Assembly: GCF_019279795.1 (NCBI RefSeq)
Contig: NC_056743.1
Span: forward strand, 625,875,825-625,939,824
Direction of reading: 5' to 3'
Origin: Protopterus annectens
Lineage: Eukaryota; Chordata; Ceratodontiformes; Protopteridae
Length of the DNA: 64,000 bases
This document shows, piece by piece, positions 21,500 to 33,190 of this stretch; the stretch's first letter is position 1, and each line of letters begins with the position of its first letter. The notes beneath the pieces are model-generated. The model was not told the origin of the DNA. It saw only the letters and a program-made list of their open reading frames with translations, and ran no database searches. A program made the translations under genes and the position numbers.

Positions 21500-22190
21500 A
21501 CAACAGTAGTCATACTAGTCATTGGTGACTCAATTGTGAGACACACCAATGTCCCCCTCAACAGGTTCGACAAGGAGAAGATCACTGTCAGTTGTTTGTC
21601 AGGTACCAGAATCCTCCACATCATGCATGCACTTAAGTCTCTACACAACAGGTACAAGTATGACTCTGTCATTGTTCATGTTGGTGTGAATGACTTAAGA
21701 CGTACCTCCCTGGACTATACGAAGAGAGACATGATTGAGCTGTCGGAGTATGTGTCCCAGGCAGGTATGACCCTAGCCCTAAGCAGTATCCTACCTTCAC
21801 CAAGAATGAGACCACAATACCAACAAAAAATAATCGACTTCAACAACTGGCTTAATTTATGGTGTCATTCCAAGGGGATCCAGTATCTGTCTGCCTGGGA
21901 TGACATGGTTGACAGGCCTCGTTTTTTTGCCAAAGATGGCCTCCACTTATCACTCCTGGGATTCAGGATTCTGGCAAAGGCTCTTGCCTCCCAAGAATGA
22001 GACCACAATACCAACAAAAAATAATCGACTTCAACAACTGGCTTAGTTTATGGTGTCATTCCAAGGGGATCCAGTATCTGTCTGCCTGGGATGACATGGT
22101 TGACAGGCCTCGGTGCTTTGCCAGAGATGGCCTCCACTTATCACTCCTGGGATTCAGGATTCTGGCAAAGGCTCTTGCCTCCCCCATTGT
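21500..22190 (+). pseudogene. CR1 ORF1 esterase (SGNH-type) domain with internal tandem duplication
   Basis: The frame begins upstream of the Met at 21536 with VIGDSIVRHTNVPLNR, where GDS (21524-21532) is the nucleophile block. VHVGVNDLRRTS (about 21678) supplies the Gly-Asn blocks and KDGLHLSLLGFRILAKAL (21931-21984) the catalytic D-x-x-H. All four blocks are intact in the first copy. A 191-bp segment (21801-21991) is repeated at 21992-22182 with about 3% divergence, duplicating the C-terminal third including DGLH. Esterase domains are known in CR1 ORF1 proteins, where a membrane or lipid role has been proposed. Confidence 0.85.
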
Positions 22191-22229
22191 GCATTTTTCA
22201 ATGTCCCAGAAACAAATCTTCCAACAGAA

Positions 22230-22916
22230 AATATCTGTCAAAAAAGCAAATTGAAGGTCATGCTGCTTAACGCTAGGAGCCTTAACCTGAAAATGCACTC
22301 ACTGGAGGCTCTCCTAGCACTGGAAGATGCGTCTGTGCAGTCATGGAAACTTGGTTCAAGGCTGCATATCAGGCTATACCTCATTCCACACATTCTGACC
22401 CCAAAGTAAGATTGGGAAGCCTAAGGGTGGTGGAGTTTCTATTTTCATTAAAGACAAGCACACCCCCAGACTGGTTTGCCAGCATGATGCACTAGAACTT
22501 CACCAGGTGCAACTGACAATTGGCAAGACATCCATCCAAGTTATAGCCAGCTATAGACCCCATCTCCATGACTCAGGACACCCAATCCTCCTACCTGGAC
22601 CTACTTGACTCCATCAAGGTACCCCCTAATACCCTGATCCTTGGTGACTTCAACTACCCCGCCATAAACTGGGTGAACTATTCCTGCTCTAATACACTCA
22701 CCAAACGATTCCTTGACTTCATCAATTCTACTGCACTAGACCAGCTTGTCTCATCCTCCATAAAGGGAGATAGCATTCTAGACTTGGTTCTCACCAACCT
22801 GGGTGACCCCTGCACCACCCCCATAGTAAGTTCTTCCCTGGTGAGATCAGACCATTGGTCTGTCTCATTCAAAGTGTCTATCCCATTCAATCCCCCCCCC
22901 CCCAGCTGTAACTAGG
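22230..22916 (+). pseudogene. CR1 ORF2 AP-type endonuclease domain
   Basis: It starts with KLKVMLLNARSLNLKMHSLE (22250), the N-rich first endonuclease block. After a frameshift near 22390 the open piece at 22568-22915 reads NTLILGDFNYPAINW (GDFN catalytic block), DSILDLVLTN and VRSDHWSVSF (SDH block). The normal catalytic E block (TETW in relatives) is degraded to QSWKL. In CR1 elements this domain nicks genomic DNA to prime reverse transcription. A poly-C run at 22893-22903 ends the open stretch. Confidence 0.85.
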
Positions 22917-24870
22917 CTAAAAAACTTCTCAAAAACTGCCTACAACCTTTTAAGGGAGGGTATCAGTAGCTTCACACCACCACCCCCCTCAGAGGATGCA
23001 GACAGATATGCTGAACAGTATGTCAGTATACAAGTACCTGTGCAACTGCATGTACTCAGCCATACCCAACAGAACGAAAACGCTTTCCTCGAGGAAACAC
23101 AAACCTATCTGGTAGACATCCTCTATCAACAAGCTTTACAACAAAAGGAAAAAACTATTGTCCAAGGGTAAAAAGGCACAAATTCCCAATTGGAAAAACT
23201 CCCTCCTTAGCCTCAACAAGCAAATTAGATCACTAGTGATAACCTCCAAAGCCAGTTATGAATTGAAACTAGCCTCCAAAACAAAGGCTAACCCACAAAG
23301 CCTTTTTCAGTTACGTGAAAAACCTCAATGGCAATGCCCAGGTTTGTTCCGAATTAGTTCTTAATGCTACCACTTACACTGATCCTGTTGACTTAGCCAA
23401 CCTGCTAGCAGATAGGTTCAGTGAAAACTTCACCGCCCATGTCCCCCCAAAGGCCCATTCGACATCCCCGATACTTGCCCCACACCTCACATCTCTGTAG
23501 ATCAAGTGTTAAAGGCCCTGTCCAAGGCAAAGAACACAGCTTCCATGGGACCGGATAGTATCCTAGGATGTCTTCTGCACCACCTCCAACAAGAACTGGC
23601 TTCACCATTGGGCACCCTATTCAACCATAGCCTAAGTACAGGCTTCATTCCAGCAGAGTGGAGAACTGCCATTGTCATCCCCTTGCACAAAAGTGATGCC
23701 ACTACTGACCCTGGAAACTATCACCCCATTAGCTTGACAAGTCTGATCTGTAAGGCCAAGGAGAGTATTATTATTGACCTCATAAACAAGGACATAGGCA
23801 ATCTCCAAGCACTTCACCCCACCCAGTTCGGATTCATCAAGGGCAGATCTTGCCTACTGAACCTGGCTGACCTTTTTGAGACTGTCACCAAGGCACTGGA
23901 TGAGGGGAAAGTCAGAATATACAGCTTACCTTTACTTGGCCAAAGCCTTTAACACAATCTCCCACTCGGGCATCATCAAAAAGCTAACACAACTTGGTAT
24001 AAATCCATATCTTATCAGGTGTGTGGCCAACTGGCTCACTGATAGGACCCACAAGGTCAAATTAAATGCTACCACCTCTGACAGTAAACCTGTCACTAGT
24101 GGTGTTCCCCAGGAATCTGTCCTGGGTCCCCTATTGTTTGGAATGTACTTCTCAGAGGTCCAAGCAAAGACAAAAGGCCTGTGGCTGACCAAGTCTGAGG
24201 ACGACTGCAGGTTGGGTGCTGTCATTGACTCCTCAAATGATGTTAACATACTACAAGAGGGTCTCACAGCAACAGATGACTGGTGCCAAAGTGATGGCCT
24301 TAAGTTAAATGCAAAAAAATGTATTATCATACCATTCAGCAAAAACACAACCCCTACTGATTACCATATCAATGGCAACCCTCTAGGCACACAACCTATG
24401 GTGAAAGACCTGGGTACAGAGGTTGACAATCTTGCATTTGACCATCATGTAGCAGCAGTGGTCAGAAAAGCCTTTTACTTGGTTCATCTCATAAGTAAAG
24501 GGATTGCATCCAGAAAAAAGGAGGTTATTACCGCTCTGTACTCCTCCCTCATTAGGCCAATAATTGAGTACAAAGCCCCATTTGGTATGTACCTCTCCAA
24601 ACACCTGCACCAACTGAAAAGGCCACAGAAATACCTCACAAAGAGAATCCATGGTTTCCAACACCTGTCCTATGTGGACAGGCTCAAATCGCTATCACTC
24701 TACTTGGTATCGTACAGATTGCTCAGATGTGATCTGTGTCTCACCTACAAGGCAATCTCAGACCCTGCTCTACTAGAGATGCTCCATATCTATAAGTCTA
24801 ACTCCTCATGCATTACCCAGTCAAAAGGCTTAAATCTAATATGTGACATCAACAAAACCTGCTGAAGAGA
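22917..24870 (+). pseudogene. CR1 ORF2 reverse transcriptase
   Basis: Two long open pieces (23506-23952 and 23876-24865) overlap across one frameshift near 23920. The first has WRTAIVIPLHKSDA, NYHPISLTSLICKAK and FIKGRSCLLNLADLFETVTK. The second has AYLYLAKAFNTI at motif A, where the catalytic D is Y; GVPQESVLGPLLFGMYF at motif B; and SEDDC at motif C, where FADD is SEDD. Downstream KEVITALYSSLIRPIIEYKA is the CR1 post-RT region. Loss of the motif A aspartate means this copy could not polymerise DNA even if the frame were intact. Confidence 0.9.
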
Positions 24871-25122
24871 CAGGTTTGTCTCCCAGAGGCTGCCCTGTCT
24901 CTGTAACAGACTTTCCATGCACATCAAACAGAGTACCTCACTAACCCTCTTCAAGTGCAACCTTGATGAGTGGATGGGAAACCACAAATTTGTCCCAGGG
25001 GTTCCACCTGTGCCCCTCATTGACAGGTGCTGTCTGAGGCTTCTTTTGGGGGATAAACTCTTGGCTATGCTTGTAAGGGCCCTAGGGCCATTAGCCTAGT
25101 AATCTCCTATGATCCTATGGTG

Positions 25123-26830
25123 TCCACTTTCCAAGCCAGAGAACATGGCAATCTGGAAACCTGGGAAGTTTCCTATTCAGAGGGGAGTCAAAAAAATCTA
25201 CTTGAGGAGTACCCCACCAATGTACAATGTCCAGGAATACCTCCCTGTGAAGGAAGCATCCATTCATGAGGATTTGCCCTGGAGCTACTTAGGTTGTCTG
25301 TCACTAGACTGTGCTCTGACAGAATGTAGACCACCAGAAGGGTCAGTTGATGGTAAATCACAAAATTCAAAACCTGAAGAACCAGTCTGCAAGGAAGGTA
25401 TGATTTTATGCCCCCCTTGCTTGTTTATGTGCAACACAACGGTGGTGCTGTCTGTGAAAATTCACAAAGGACCTGGGACGAAAGAGAGTGCAAAGCATGA
25501 AAACCCATAATCACAACTCTCATTTCTTTGATGTTGATGTGGTCTGTCACTTTCTGGGAAGACCAGGCTCTCTGAACCCTGATGCCATTGAAAGAAGATC
25601 CCAAACCCTGATCTGTAACATCTGTATACCGGTCCTAAGTGTGGAGTGGAACTTGGAAAGGCAGACCAGGATTTAGAGAAATGTGATGAATCCACCAGAG
25701 GAACTCAAGTTTGAGACAAGGCAAGAAAGGAATGAGAAAGTCCAGAAGATGGCAGTGTTGAAGCCAAACAGTTTTGTGATACCATTGAAACATCCTCATG
25801 TAGAGTCGGACAAAGAAGACTAAAGTAACGATGGATGTCATGAAACCCAAAGCTCAAAGAAATGTTCTTGCAGGCATAACAGCATTGGCAAGGTCTGAAT
25901 CCTGCAACCCAGAAAATATTGATCCTGAGAAAAGATAAAAAAAATACTTTTTTCAGATTTAAAGTGAACCCCACACTGTGGAGAATAAACATAATATATT
26001 CTAGATCCTGAGGCAGACACTGCTAAAAGGGGGCTTGAATCAGAAGATCATCTAAATAAGAGAGGATCTCAACTCTGTAAAGTCTGCAGAAGGCTACCAC
26101 TGGGGACCAGACATTTGGTAAAATCTCTTGGAGCTGTAGAAAGTCCAAAAAGCAAAGCAGAGAACTGATAATGCCAGAAGGAAACAAAGAAACTTAAAAA
26201 ATTCCTGAAGAAAGGGTGCATAGGAATGTGAAGGCAGGCATCCTTCAGATCTATATCCTCCAGGAATGCCTGAGGAAGTGAGGAAGCAACAGAGGAAACA
26301 GAGACTGGAGAATCAACATCTTGAATGAGGGGAATTTTAGAAATGTGTTGAGAAAGGAGAGATCCAGAATGGGCCTCCATGAAACCTCCTTCCTGGGAAC
26401 CAGGAACATTCTGGAATAAAACTCTTTGCTGTGCTGAGATGGTAGAATAAGCTGAGTGGTTCCTTGCATCAGAAGGTCTTGAAGAATCACAGGAAAGTGA
26501 GGAAGATCTTAAAAGAGGAGGTTGGGCAATGCCTGAAAAGGGAGAAAAGGAATTCCATATCATGAAATAACCTTTTTGAATGATGGAAAACACCCAGGAA
26601 TTTGTGATGATTTGTTGCTATACTGGAAAAGGCATAGTCAGTCTGAGGGTAAGAAGAATCTGGTCAAGGGGCAGATGTGGTTGAATGTCAAATAGAAGTG
26701 GATTTGTGAGGAAAAGAAGGCTTTTGACCCTTAGTACCCTGTGAAGGCTTATCAAGAAAACCCCTTTTGAAGATGTCTTACCTCTCAGAGGCTATGCTCA
26801 AAGGGAGATTTATATGGGTAATTCCAAAAT
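25123..26830 (-). pseudogene. DIRS-like element: reverse transcriptase and RNase H
   Basis: Minus strand. Near 26620-26560 comes NSWVFSIIQKGYF, a block just before the RT in DIRS elements. Then RMFLVPRKEVSWRPILDLSF (26400), IDLKDACLHIPMHP (motif A, catalytic D present), and YQFSALLFGLSTAPRDFTK (26150, motif B). Later pieces give the connection and RNase H region with a HINV-like HQHQRNE stretch (25540), ending LPRFPDCHVLWLGKWTP at 25123, where CR1-B interrupts. A part of the catalytic motif C is not readable. DIRS elements use a tyrosine recombinase rather than an integrase. Confidence 0.8.
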
Positions 26831-27968
26831 ATTGAGCATCTTCTGGTGACTTACAAAATGGTGAATCAGTGTATGTAAGCATTAATATATAAGCAAACAT
26901 CAAAAACTCACTTTGTTAACTAACATTCTATTGATAAATTTACAGCAACAAAATGTTTAGTCAACAGCAAAAAAAAAAAAAAAAAAAGCCCGCCTGAACC
27001 ACTACACCTGCTGCAACTTAAATATACCAGCACAGAGATCGGAAAACAGCAGGAAAAAGGAGAAACTTCCTTGACCCTGCTGGCTGCCTAGCTTACATAA
27101 AACTGGTATTACTATAGTCATGAAAGGAATTGGCCAAGAACCTGGACAATTCCCATTTCTACTACAGAAACAGTTTATCTAACTTCCTCAAAACCATAAA
27201 TACATTTTTGACTAAAAATGTCTTTTTGGAAATTTCCATTTTGAGTGGAGTCTTGTACAGAGAATTTCTAAGATATAGCACAAATATATAATAAACACAA
27301 AAAAAGTTGGAGATAAGTATAATTTCCCATACATATGTCTTTAAGAACAGCAGTGCAAACAGAACGATCAGGCAAGTTACATACATAATAACCACATCAT
27401 GAAATCAACATTCCACTCAGTTCATTTTAGGGATGAGTACATATAAAAGCAGCCAGACTAAGTCAGACTAGTTTGTCTGTTCTGTTTGACTTTGATGTGC
27501 AGGGGACCAAGCCAGAAAGCAGCAACTTACATAGTAAATAAAACATTGTAGAAATACACACTACATGGTAATTCCTCTACATACAAGAATAAACAATTGC
27601 TTGCTTTCATTCTTTCTCAAGAAGATACAAATATTTTTTAGAGAAACTAGACACTGCATTAAGATCTCAGTAACACACAAAGAGACAGACTGAGGTGACA
27701 GAGCAGCAACTCAGTTGCTAGATGAAGACAGTCCACTACTTTAAAATAGAAGAGTCACTGGGAGATATTCTGAGAAATTCTTTATACACGTGCTGATTGG
27801 CTAATATGGGTTAGTCCACTAGCATGATGGAAGAAACTCCATTTCAGAGACAAGGTAAAGCCACACAGAGATTTGCAACTAATTACCATGTCTCTGAATC
27901 AAACAATGCACTGTCAGACCTGACCACCATAGTGGAATCCCTACCAGCCCAGGAATTGCAGATGCTCA
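26831..27968. other. Unassigned; possible DIRS 5' part
   Basis: No domain was recognised. There is an A-run at 26971-26989 followed by GCCCGCCTGAACC. The first 150 bp may still be DIRS pol N-terminal coding (minus frame through 26700-26830 is lysine and serine rich). A 77-residue minus frame at 27162-27395 is hydrophobic and featureless. Confidence 0.4.
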
Positions 27969-28028
27969 AAACACACACACACACATACACACACATGTGC
28001 ATGCCCGCGCACGCACACACATACACAT

Positions 28029-28065
<37 letters not shown>

Positions 28066-28230
28066 TCTACTGACATGCTGACATTTGTGGAACCTGTCAC
28101 TCACACCTCCCCATATGCATGCTTCTATAAACACACACACGTGTGTGAACTCAGAGCTTACTTGCCTCCTGTAGTGAGACTATGCAGACATGCACACACA
28201 TGCGCACATACGCATACACATTCAGCTTCA
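27969..28230. repeat. (CA)n microsatellite cluster
   Basis: A CA tract with CATA and CGCA interruptions runs 27969-28064, and smaller CA tracts lie at 28128-28142 and 28190-28220. Flanking short frames rich in HTHT or VCVC are artefacts of the repeat. Confidence 0.9.
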
Positions 28231-30456
28231 TTCATGCCCCTACAGAAAGAGAGACAGAGAGAGAGACACACACATACGATTCTTCTGTATTTATGTGTAG
28301 CTGTGTTAAGAGCCATGACCAGTACCACAGAGATGAATGGGTTTTACAGCATCAAAAGATGACATGTACTTTTTACTCCCTGCAAAACAAATAACTGTTG
28401 GAAGAGTGAGTCTCAGGTTTCAACCACTGGAAACAGAAGAGCAAACTCTGAATCACTAGGGCTCACCATGATGTGTTAACCTTTGAGATTAAGACTTCAT
28501 ATTGCAGTAAGCCTTTCAGACTCATAGAGAACCAGTGGTTAAAATATGTATGTACATAGAAGCATTTTGGCTGAGGCTTCCTGTGTTACTGTCCTTGGTC
28601 TGATAGCTGGATGCTACTTGGAGAAGCAGTTGAACACAGATGCAGTGCCATTTAGTATCATGCAAATTATTTTATTTATTTCTTAGGGTGGGAAACCCAC
28701 AAGGTATAACTGCTTGTTTTCCAGGGTGATACAGATGCACTCTCCGATTAAGAGGCTTGTTCACTTGCTTCAAGCAGCAATGTGATAACACAGAAGAGGT
28801 GCTGATTCACTAGCTAGATGTGCCTTGAGGTCATTTCTAAAATTGCCTTCAGTGTTTTAGAACCTTACCATATATGGTAAACAGCACCACATACGGGGTA
28901 CAGCAGTGTTGAAGACTATCAGCAACTTTATTTAATCTGCATGGAATGTGTAGCATTAAGGAGTTGGATTACCATACTGGTTCTCATTGGTTATGAATGA
29001 TCTTCATTGGTTATACACGGTCTTCACTGGCTATACATGTTTTTTATTGGTTATACACCTTGGTGGTCTAGTAAGGCGTGGGTATCATTTTTATACTGGA
29101 CTCAGAATGGTAACATAATTTGTGACAGTCTGATTTAACCCTGACATTCTGTCACCAATGAGTCTGTATTAACTAGCAAAGACAGTTTGAATTCTACTAC
29201 AAATCTGCCTACCCTACAGTACAGACCAGTCACATTGTCCAGAACAGTGAAGGGTAGATGTGGAACAGTAAAACATCTAAAGAGTATTTTTGGGAGTAGC
29301 ATAGCCTATGTTGTTTTCATTTTGGCCTCACTTGCAAAACAGATTTTATTCATCCACAAGGCAACACATTGCTGTCACAGGTTCTCAATGAAAATGCTGT
29401 CATGTGAGCCTGTGGGCATTTTGTCATGTAACATGCAGTCAAAATACTTTACTTATTGTGTAGTTTCATGTGCTTTACCAGAGGTAGCAGTGACATATAA
29501 TGCGATGACTATCTGCGTAGGAAATGTTTTTTCACCCCCATAGTGTTACACTTACTCCACATTTACCAGACCTCATGATAAGTCTACAATCTGAAGCCAC
29601 GCCAGAGCCTTCCTACAGAGCATTTTGCAGTTGAAGGAGGCTGAGGTGTAAAGCAGTGCATAATCATACTGTACTGGATAAACTGCATTTCTCTAGTGTA
29701 CCATCTTAATCTGTTCCTATACAGGGAACAAGAATCCAAGAACAGAGGCTTTGGAGAACTGCAGTATCCAGCACTGATGGACCACAATTGGTGGACTGTA
29801 AATGCAATGCTTCTGCCCTATCTAATAACCATGCAATGGATTTTATTAGAAAGCTTTCCCCCGTCTGTCTGGAAAGATGTAATAGGTAGGTGATTTATCA
29901 TGTAGAGTCTCTTACAGAAGTCGAAGATAAATGTCCTATCATACCTGTTTTTGCCCATGTGAGCATAAATACTGAGTCAGTAAGTTTTGTAAGAGCAATA
30001 TCGACTCCATGGCCAGAACTGTGCCCATGCTGGATGTTGGCCAAAATTATGTACTGGTGGAAGCATTTAGTTAGATAAGATGAACATTTCCTTTTCTATG
30101 GTGATAATGTTGTTCTCCCATATACCTGGCACCTTTCATTCAGGAATTTATAATTTGTACTGACATGGCAATATATGCAGATGATGACCTGATAAATCTG
30201 GATAGCAATTGGTCTACATAAGCTGAGAACTTACTTTTGACCTTATTGAGCAGTTTTAGCTCTAAAGATGTACTGACAAGAGCAAAAATCAAAAGGGGGC
30301 CTCTTCCGGTGTTTGTGGAGGTTATAAAGATGGCAATCTTTACGATGTACTGCAATACCAGCTCTATAACTGCTTCTCACATGCCAGTAACAAATAACTG
30401 ACTCAGATCAGCCACATATATTTGACCAATGGCAACGATCTAGATCCCACACTGGC
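28231..30456. other. Unassigned non-coding stretch
   Basis: No gene found in 2.2 kb. A minor tandem repeat of CATTGGTTATA-like units occurs at 28985-29055. The longest frame (29187-29543, 118 codons, plus) has no recognisable motif and no supporting context. At 30168 a short MAIYADDDLINL reading resembles RT motif C but nothing around it supports a LINE. Confidence 0.5.
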
Positions 30457-30893
30457 CATCTAAGCAGGGGCAGCGCGTGCTATTGGACTGCAGCCCCCCA
30501 GCTGTAAAAATAAACAGAAATAAAACAAAAATGAAAAGAAAATAACAAAATAAAAATTAAACGAGTCCAGGACCATCGCGCATGTGCACTCGCAGCATTT
30601 CCCACTATCCGGACTGCTGGTGAATCAGTCTGGAGCATGCTCACAGAATCCAGACTGTCTTTACCAGCAGTCTGGATTAGGAAGACAACATTGCATTTGC
30701 AAATTTACCAGAAGTCTATGCAGTTACAACTGCATAGACAGAAAGGGGATTGGACTACAACGTCCACAGGCTGGTGCTCTCACAGGAAGGAGCATCATGG
30801 AAGGGGAAGGGCTTTCTTGCTGGAGGATGGATACAGCTCATTGTCACGGGCTTTTTGGACTTCCTTTATGTATAGGTGTCTGACATTCTATAT

Positions 30894-31008
30894 GGTGTGT
30901 GTGTGTGTATGTGTGTGTGTATCGACTGCAATGGATGATTTCTGCTGCACGTGGATTAACAGGTAGGAGGGTGTGTGTGTGTGTGTGTGTGTGTGTGCAT
31001 GTGTGTAA
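30894..31008. repeat. Two (GT)n tracts
   Basis: GT tracts at 30894-30921 and 30970-31008 lie inside the hAT-like element, separated by about 50 bp of unique sequence. Confidence 0.9.
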
Positions 31009-31144
31009 TGCCCCAGTTGCTACAAGTGACAAAAGCCTGCATTTCCTACCCACCACTATTTGTAAAAAATTTGCAGATTTTTGCCTCATATTTGTTCTGT
31101 TCCTCATAATATCTATGGTTTCTGTATTTTTGTTTCTTGACACA

Positions 31145-31385
31145 GTCAGTGGTGCAGTAGCACACTGGTAGCATTGTTGCCGTACAGCCACAGGTTCTCT
31201 GGTTTGATTCTTGGCTGGAGTGCCTTCTGTGTGGAGTCTGCATGTCCTCTCTGTGTTTGTGTGGGTTTGCTCTGGTGTCCTCCCATCTTACAAAGACATG
31301 TGTCTGGAGTGTTTCTCCCTGGGCCTCTGCCAAAAATTGGCTTTTGTTCCAAGTCAGACTTTCCTGGTTAACAAATGTTAAATAA
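31145..31385 (+). mobile_element. tRNA-derived SINE with L2-like tail
   Basis: The head reads CAGTGGTGCAGTAGC...GGTAGCATTGTTGCCG (A box) and GGTTTGATTCTTGG (B box). The body has CCTTCTGTGTGGAGTCTGC and the tail CAGACTTTCCTGGTTAACAA followed by AAATAAAA. The tail matches the SINE at 13229-13598 and resembles the 3' end of the L2-like LINE at 39120. It interrupts an older repeat copy (31045-31144 continues at 31386). Confidence 0.78.
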
Positions 31386-32045
31386 AAATGACAAGCATTT
31401 GAATTTCAGACTTCATATTCTTCAGAAAGTTCATGGTAACACAAAACCTTTTATTCTAGCAATTTTCGAAGTTTATAAGATGGATATTTGAAATTTGTCC
31501 CTATTTTTAGGACTGTATTCCCCTATTATTGGCTTCGTCCAGGTTTTTTGTGCTAAGGTTGGGAGCTATGGTGAGAACTAAATTCACTGAATATGTTTGG
31601 GGGCTGTATTCCCCCATTACTGGCTTTGTCTTGTCTACGTGTTTTTTGCTAACAGGTTGAGAGCTATGATGAGAACTGAATATGTTTGGGGGCTGTATTC
31701 CCCCACTATTGGCTTTTTTCAGGTGTTTTGTGCTAAGATGTTGACAGCTATGGTAAGAACTGAATTCACTAAATGGTAGCCATTTAAGTTTCAGTCTTCC
31801 TCTCTTTCATAAAACAGATGATTTGGCATAGTGGCATGTTGCTCTGACTGTTTTGCACAGGGTCCTGGGTTCAATAGTTGGCAAGGAAATGTATGGTGGT
31901 AGTACAGCATTTTATTCTAACTACTTTCCAACATTATACAAGCAATGTTTAAAATGTATCCCTGGTTTTTGGGCTTTTGTCCCCCCCCCCAATAAATTTT
32001 GTCTTTTTCCAGATTTCTTGTGCTGCAAAGTTCAGAGATACAGCT
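31386..32045 (+). repeat. Cluster of an unnamed interspersed repeat (copies 1-2)
   Basis: These segments share a common order of words: GACTGAATTCACTAAAT, CATTTGAATTTCAGACTTCAT, ACACAAAACCTTTTATTCTA, TGTCCCTATTTTTGGGC, TTGGCTTTGTCCAG and GTTGAGAGCTATG. The last 150 bp unit (GGGGCTGTATTCCCCC...) is present three times in tandem at 31510-31760. Related copies lie at 31865-32045, 33191-33497, 33800-34335 and 51890-52110. Its ends (ATACCTCCCAAC and GTTGAGAGGTAT) are inverse complements, suggesting a small DNA transposon. Confidence 0.6.
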
Positions 32046-32125
32046 GAGTGTCAAGTAGATTTTACAAGAAGCTGAGAGCTGCAGGGGAACAAAAGTTTAG
32101 TGCTGCTTATGCTGAGTCTGCTTGC

Positions 32126-32197
32126 ATTGTTAATAGCACAACAGGTAGTGCATTTGGTTTTGATGCAGAAGACTGTGGGTTCTACTCCCACAGTAGG
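32126..32197 (+). ncRNA. tRNA-like SINE head with intact T-arm
   Basis: TAGCACAACAGGTAGTGC is an A-box/D-arm-like stretch. CTGTGGG at 32173-32179 pairs perfectly with CCCACAG at 32187-32193 around the 7-nt loop TTCTACT, an intact T-arm with a B-box-like core. No convincing acceptor or anticodon stem closes the fold, so it reads as the promoter part of a SINE and not as a working tRNA. A diverged copy lies at 52245-52315. Confidence 0.5.
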
Positions 32198-33190
32198 TAG
32201 ATGCATTGCTGATACTGTACTGTGTTGGAAAGGGGGTGGATGCTGCAGTCCTTTCTGGTGAAAATACCTAGTAACTATGAACCTGTTATCAGTTTGCCAT
32301 CCATTCCCTATTGCAATATTACTAGCTTATCATTTTTTAATGCAACATAGGCAATTTATTGCTCAAGGACAACAGGCACTCTTTTTGTAGATGAAACAAT
32401 GAAATGTAAAGTTGTTTGCTAGCAGCAACCTCTTCATTAGTTACAGATTTCTTTAATGTGGAATTATTTAGATGACTTTTACTTCTTCAGAGATTGTGCA
32501 TATTTACTGATAATGGTGGACTGTAGAAGTTTGAGTAGACTTTTATGATGGAAATGTTCTGAATTGGGCATTTTTGTCATTATTGGTGCATGCATTTTGT
32601 TTCATTCTTTACTGGAAAAATGTTTTGAATTGGGCAGTTTTGTCATTATTGGTGCATGCATTTTGTTTCATTATTTACTGGAAAAATGTTCAAAACAATA
32701 AATTAAAAATGCCTTCTAACAACTGTACTATATTGTACAAGGAATATAATTTAGTACAATCAGGAAGGTGTATCAAAGAGCACATGTATGTTTCATGTGC
32801 AAGGGGCCTATGATTTGAAAACAGCCCAAAGTTAATCTTTATCTGCCATTGGCAAAATGTATTTCCTTTGAATGTGGGTTTCAATGCTCTTTCAGTGAAT
32901 GTGAGTTTCAAGGGCAGAGAAGTTTTAATGCTAAGTCTGTTTTCATTGTGAGACTGCATTGCTTTGTTTAGCAGACGTCTTAGTGTTTGTGCTATAAAAT
33001 GGAAAATAAAACTTTCAAATGAAGTCCAAATCATCATAGAAGTAAAGCAGTATGCACATTAGTGTTTATGGTAAATGGGGTGAAATAGCCAAGTAATGGT
33101 TCATTGGAATGGTTGCAGGGGGGAGGATCCATTCGACCATGATTTTGTGAGGGGGAAGGGCGGCAAACTCAAAGACAGCCCCGGCTGAAC
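32198..33190. repeat. Interior of the hAT-like element, shared with 52330-52625
   Basis: The right part (32945-33190: TTGCTTTGTTTAGCAGACGT, AAATAGCCAAGTAATGG, GGCAAACTCAAAGACAGCCC) matches 52365-52625. The segment 32240-32930 has no counterpart there, so it is either an insertion here or a deletion there. Within it, TGGGCATTTTTGTCATTATTGG is repeated in tandem (32565-32690, about 66-bp period). Confidence 0.6.

Larger units (their letters stand above)
21297..25122 (+). mobile_element. CR1-family LINE copy B, nearly full length
   Basis: This plus-strand CR1 element carries an ORF1 esterase domain, an AP endonuclease, a reverse transcriptase and the 3' tail GCCATTAGCCTAGTAATC followed by CCTATGATCCTATGG. 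The tail's 8-bp microsatellite-like end is typical of CR1. It is inserted in the opposite-strand DIRS element: DIRS coding sequence stops at 25123 and resumes at 21127. Stops, frameshifts and a lost RT motif A aspartate make it inactive. Confidence 0.88.

Noticed and set aside
27824-28394. Overlapping frames of 70-121 codons rich in HTHT or CVCV
   Set aside because: They cross the CA microsatellite cluster and contain nothing recognisable outside it.
29187-29543. 118-codon open frame as a possible gene
   Set aside because: Composition is unremarkable, no motif is recognised and surrounding sequence is full of stops.
30160-30220. MAIYADDDLINL reading as reverse transcriptase motif C
   Set aside because: Only the short YADD match is present; no motif A, B or post-RT blocks flank it in any frame.
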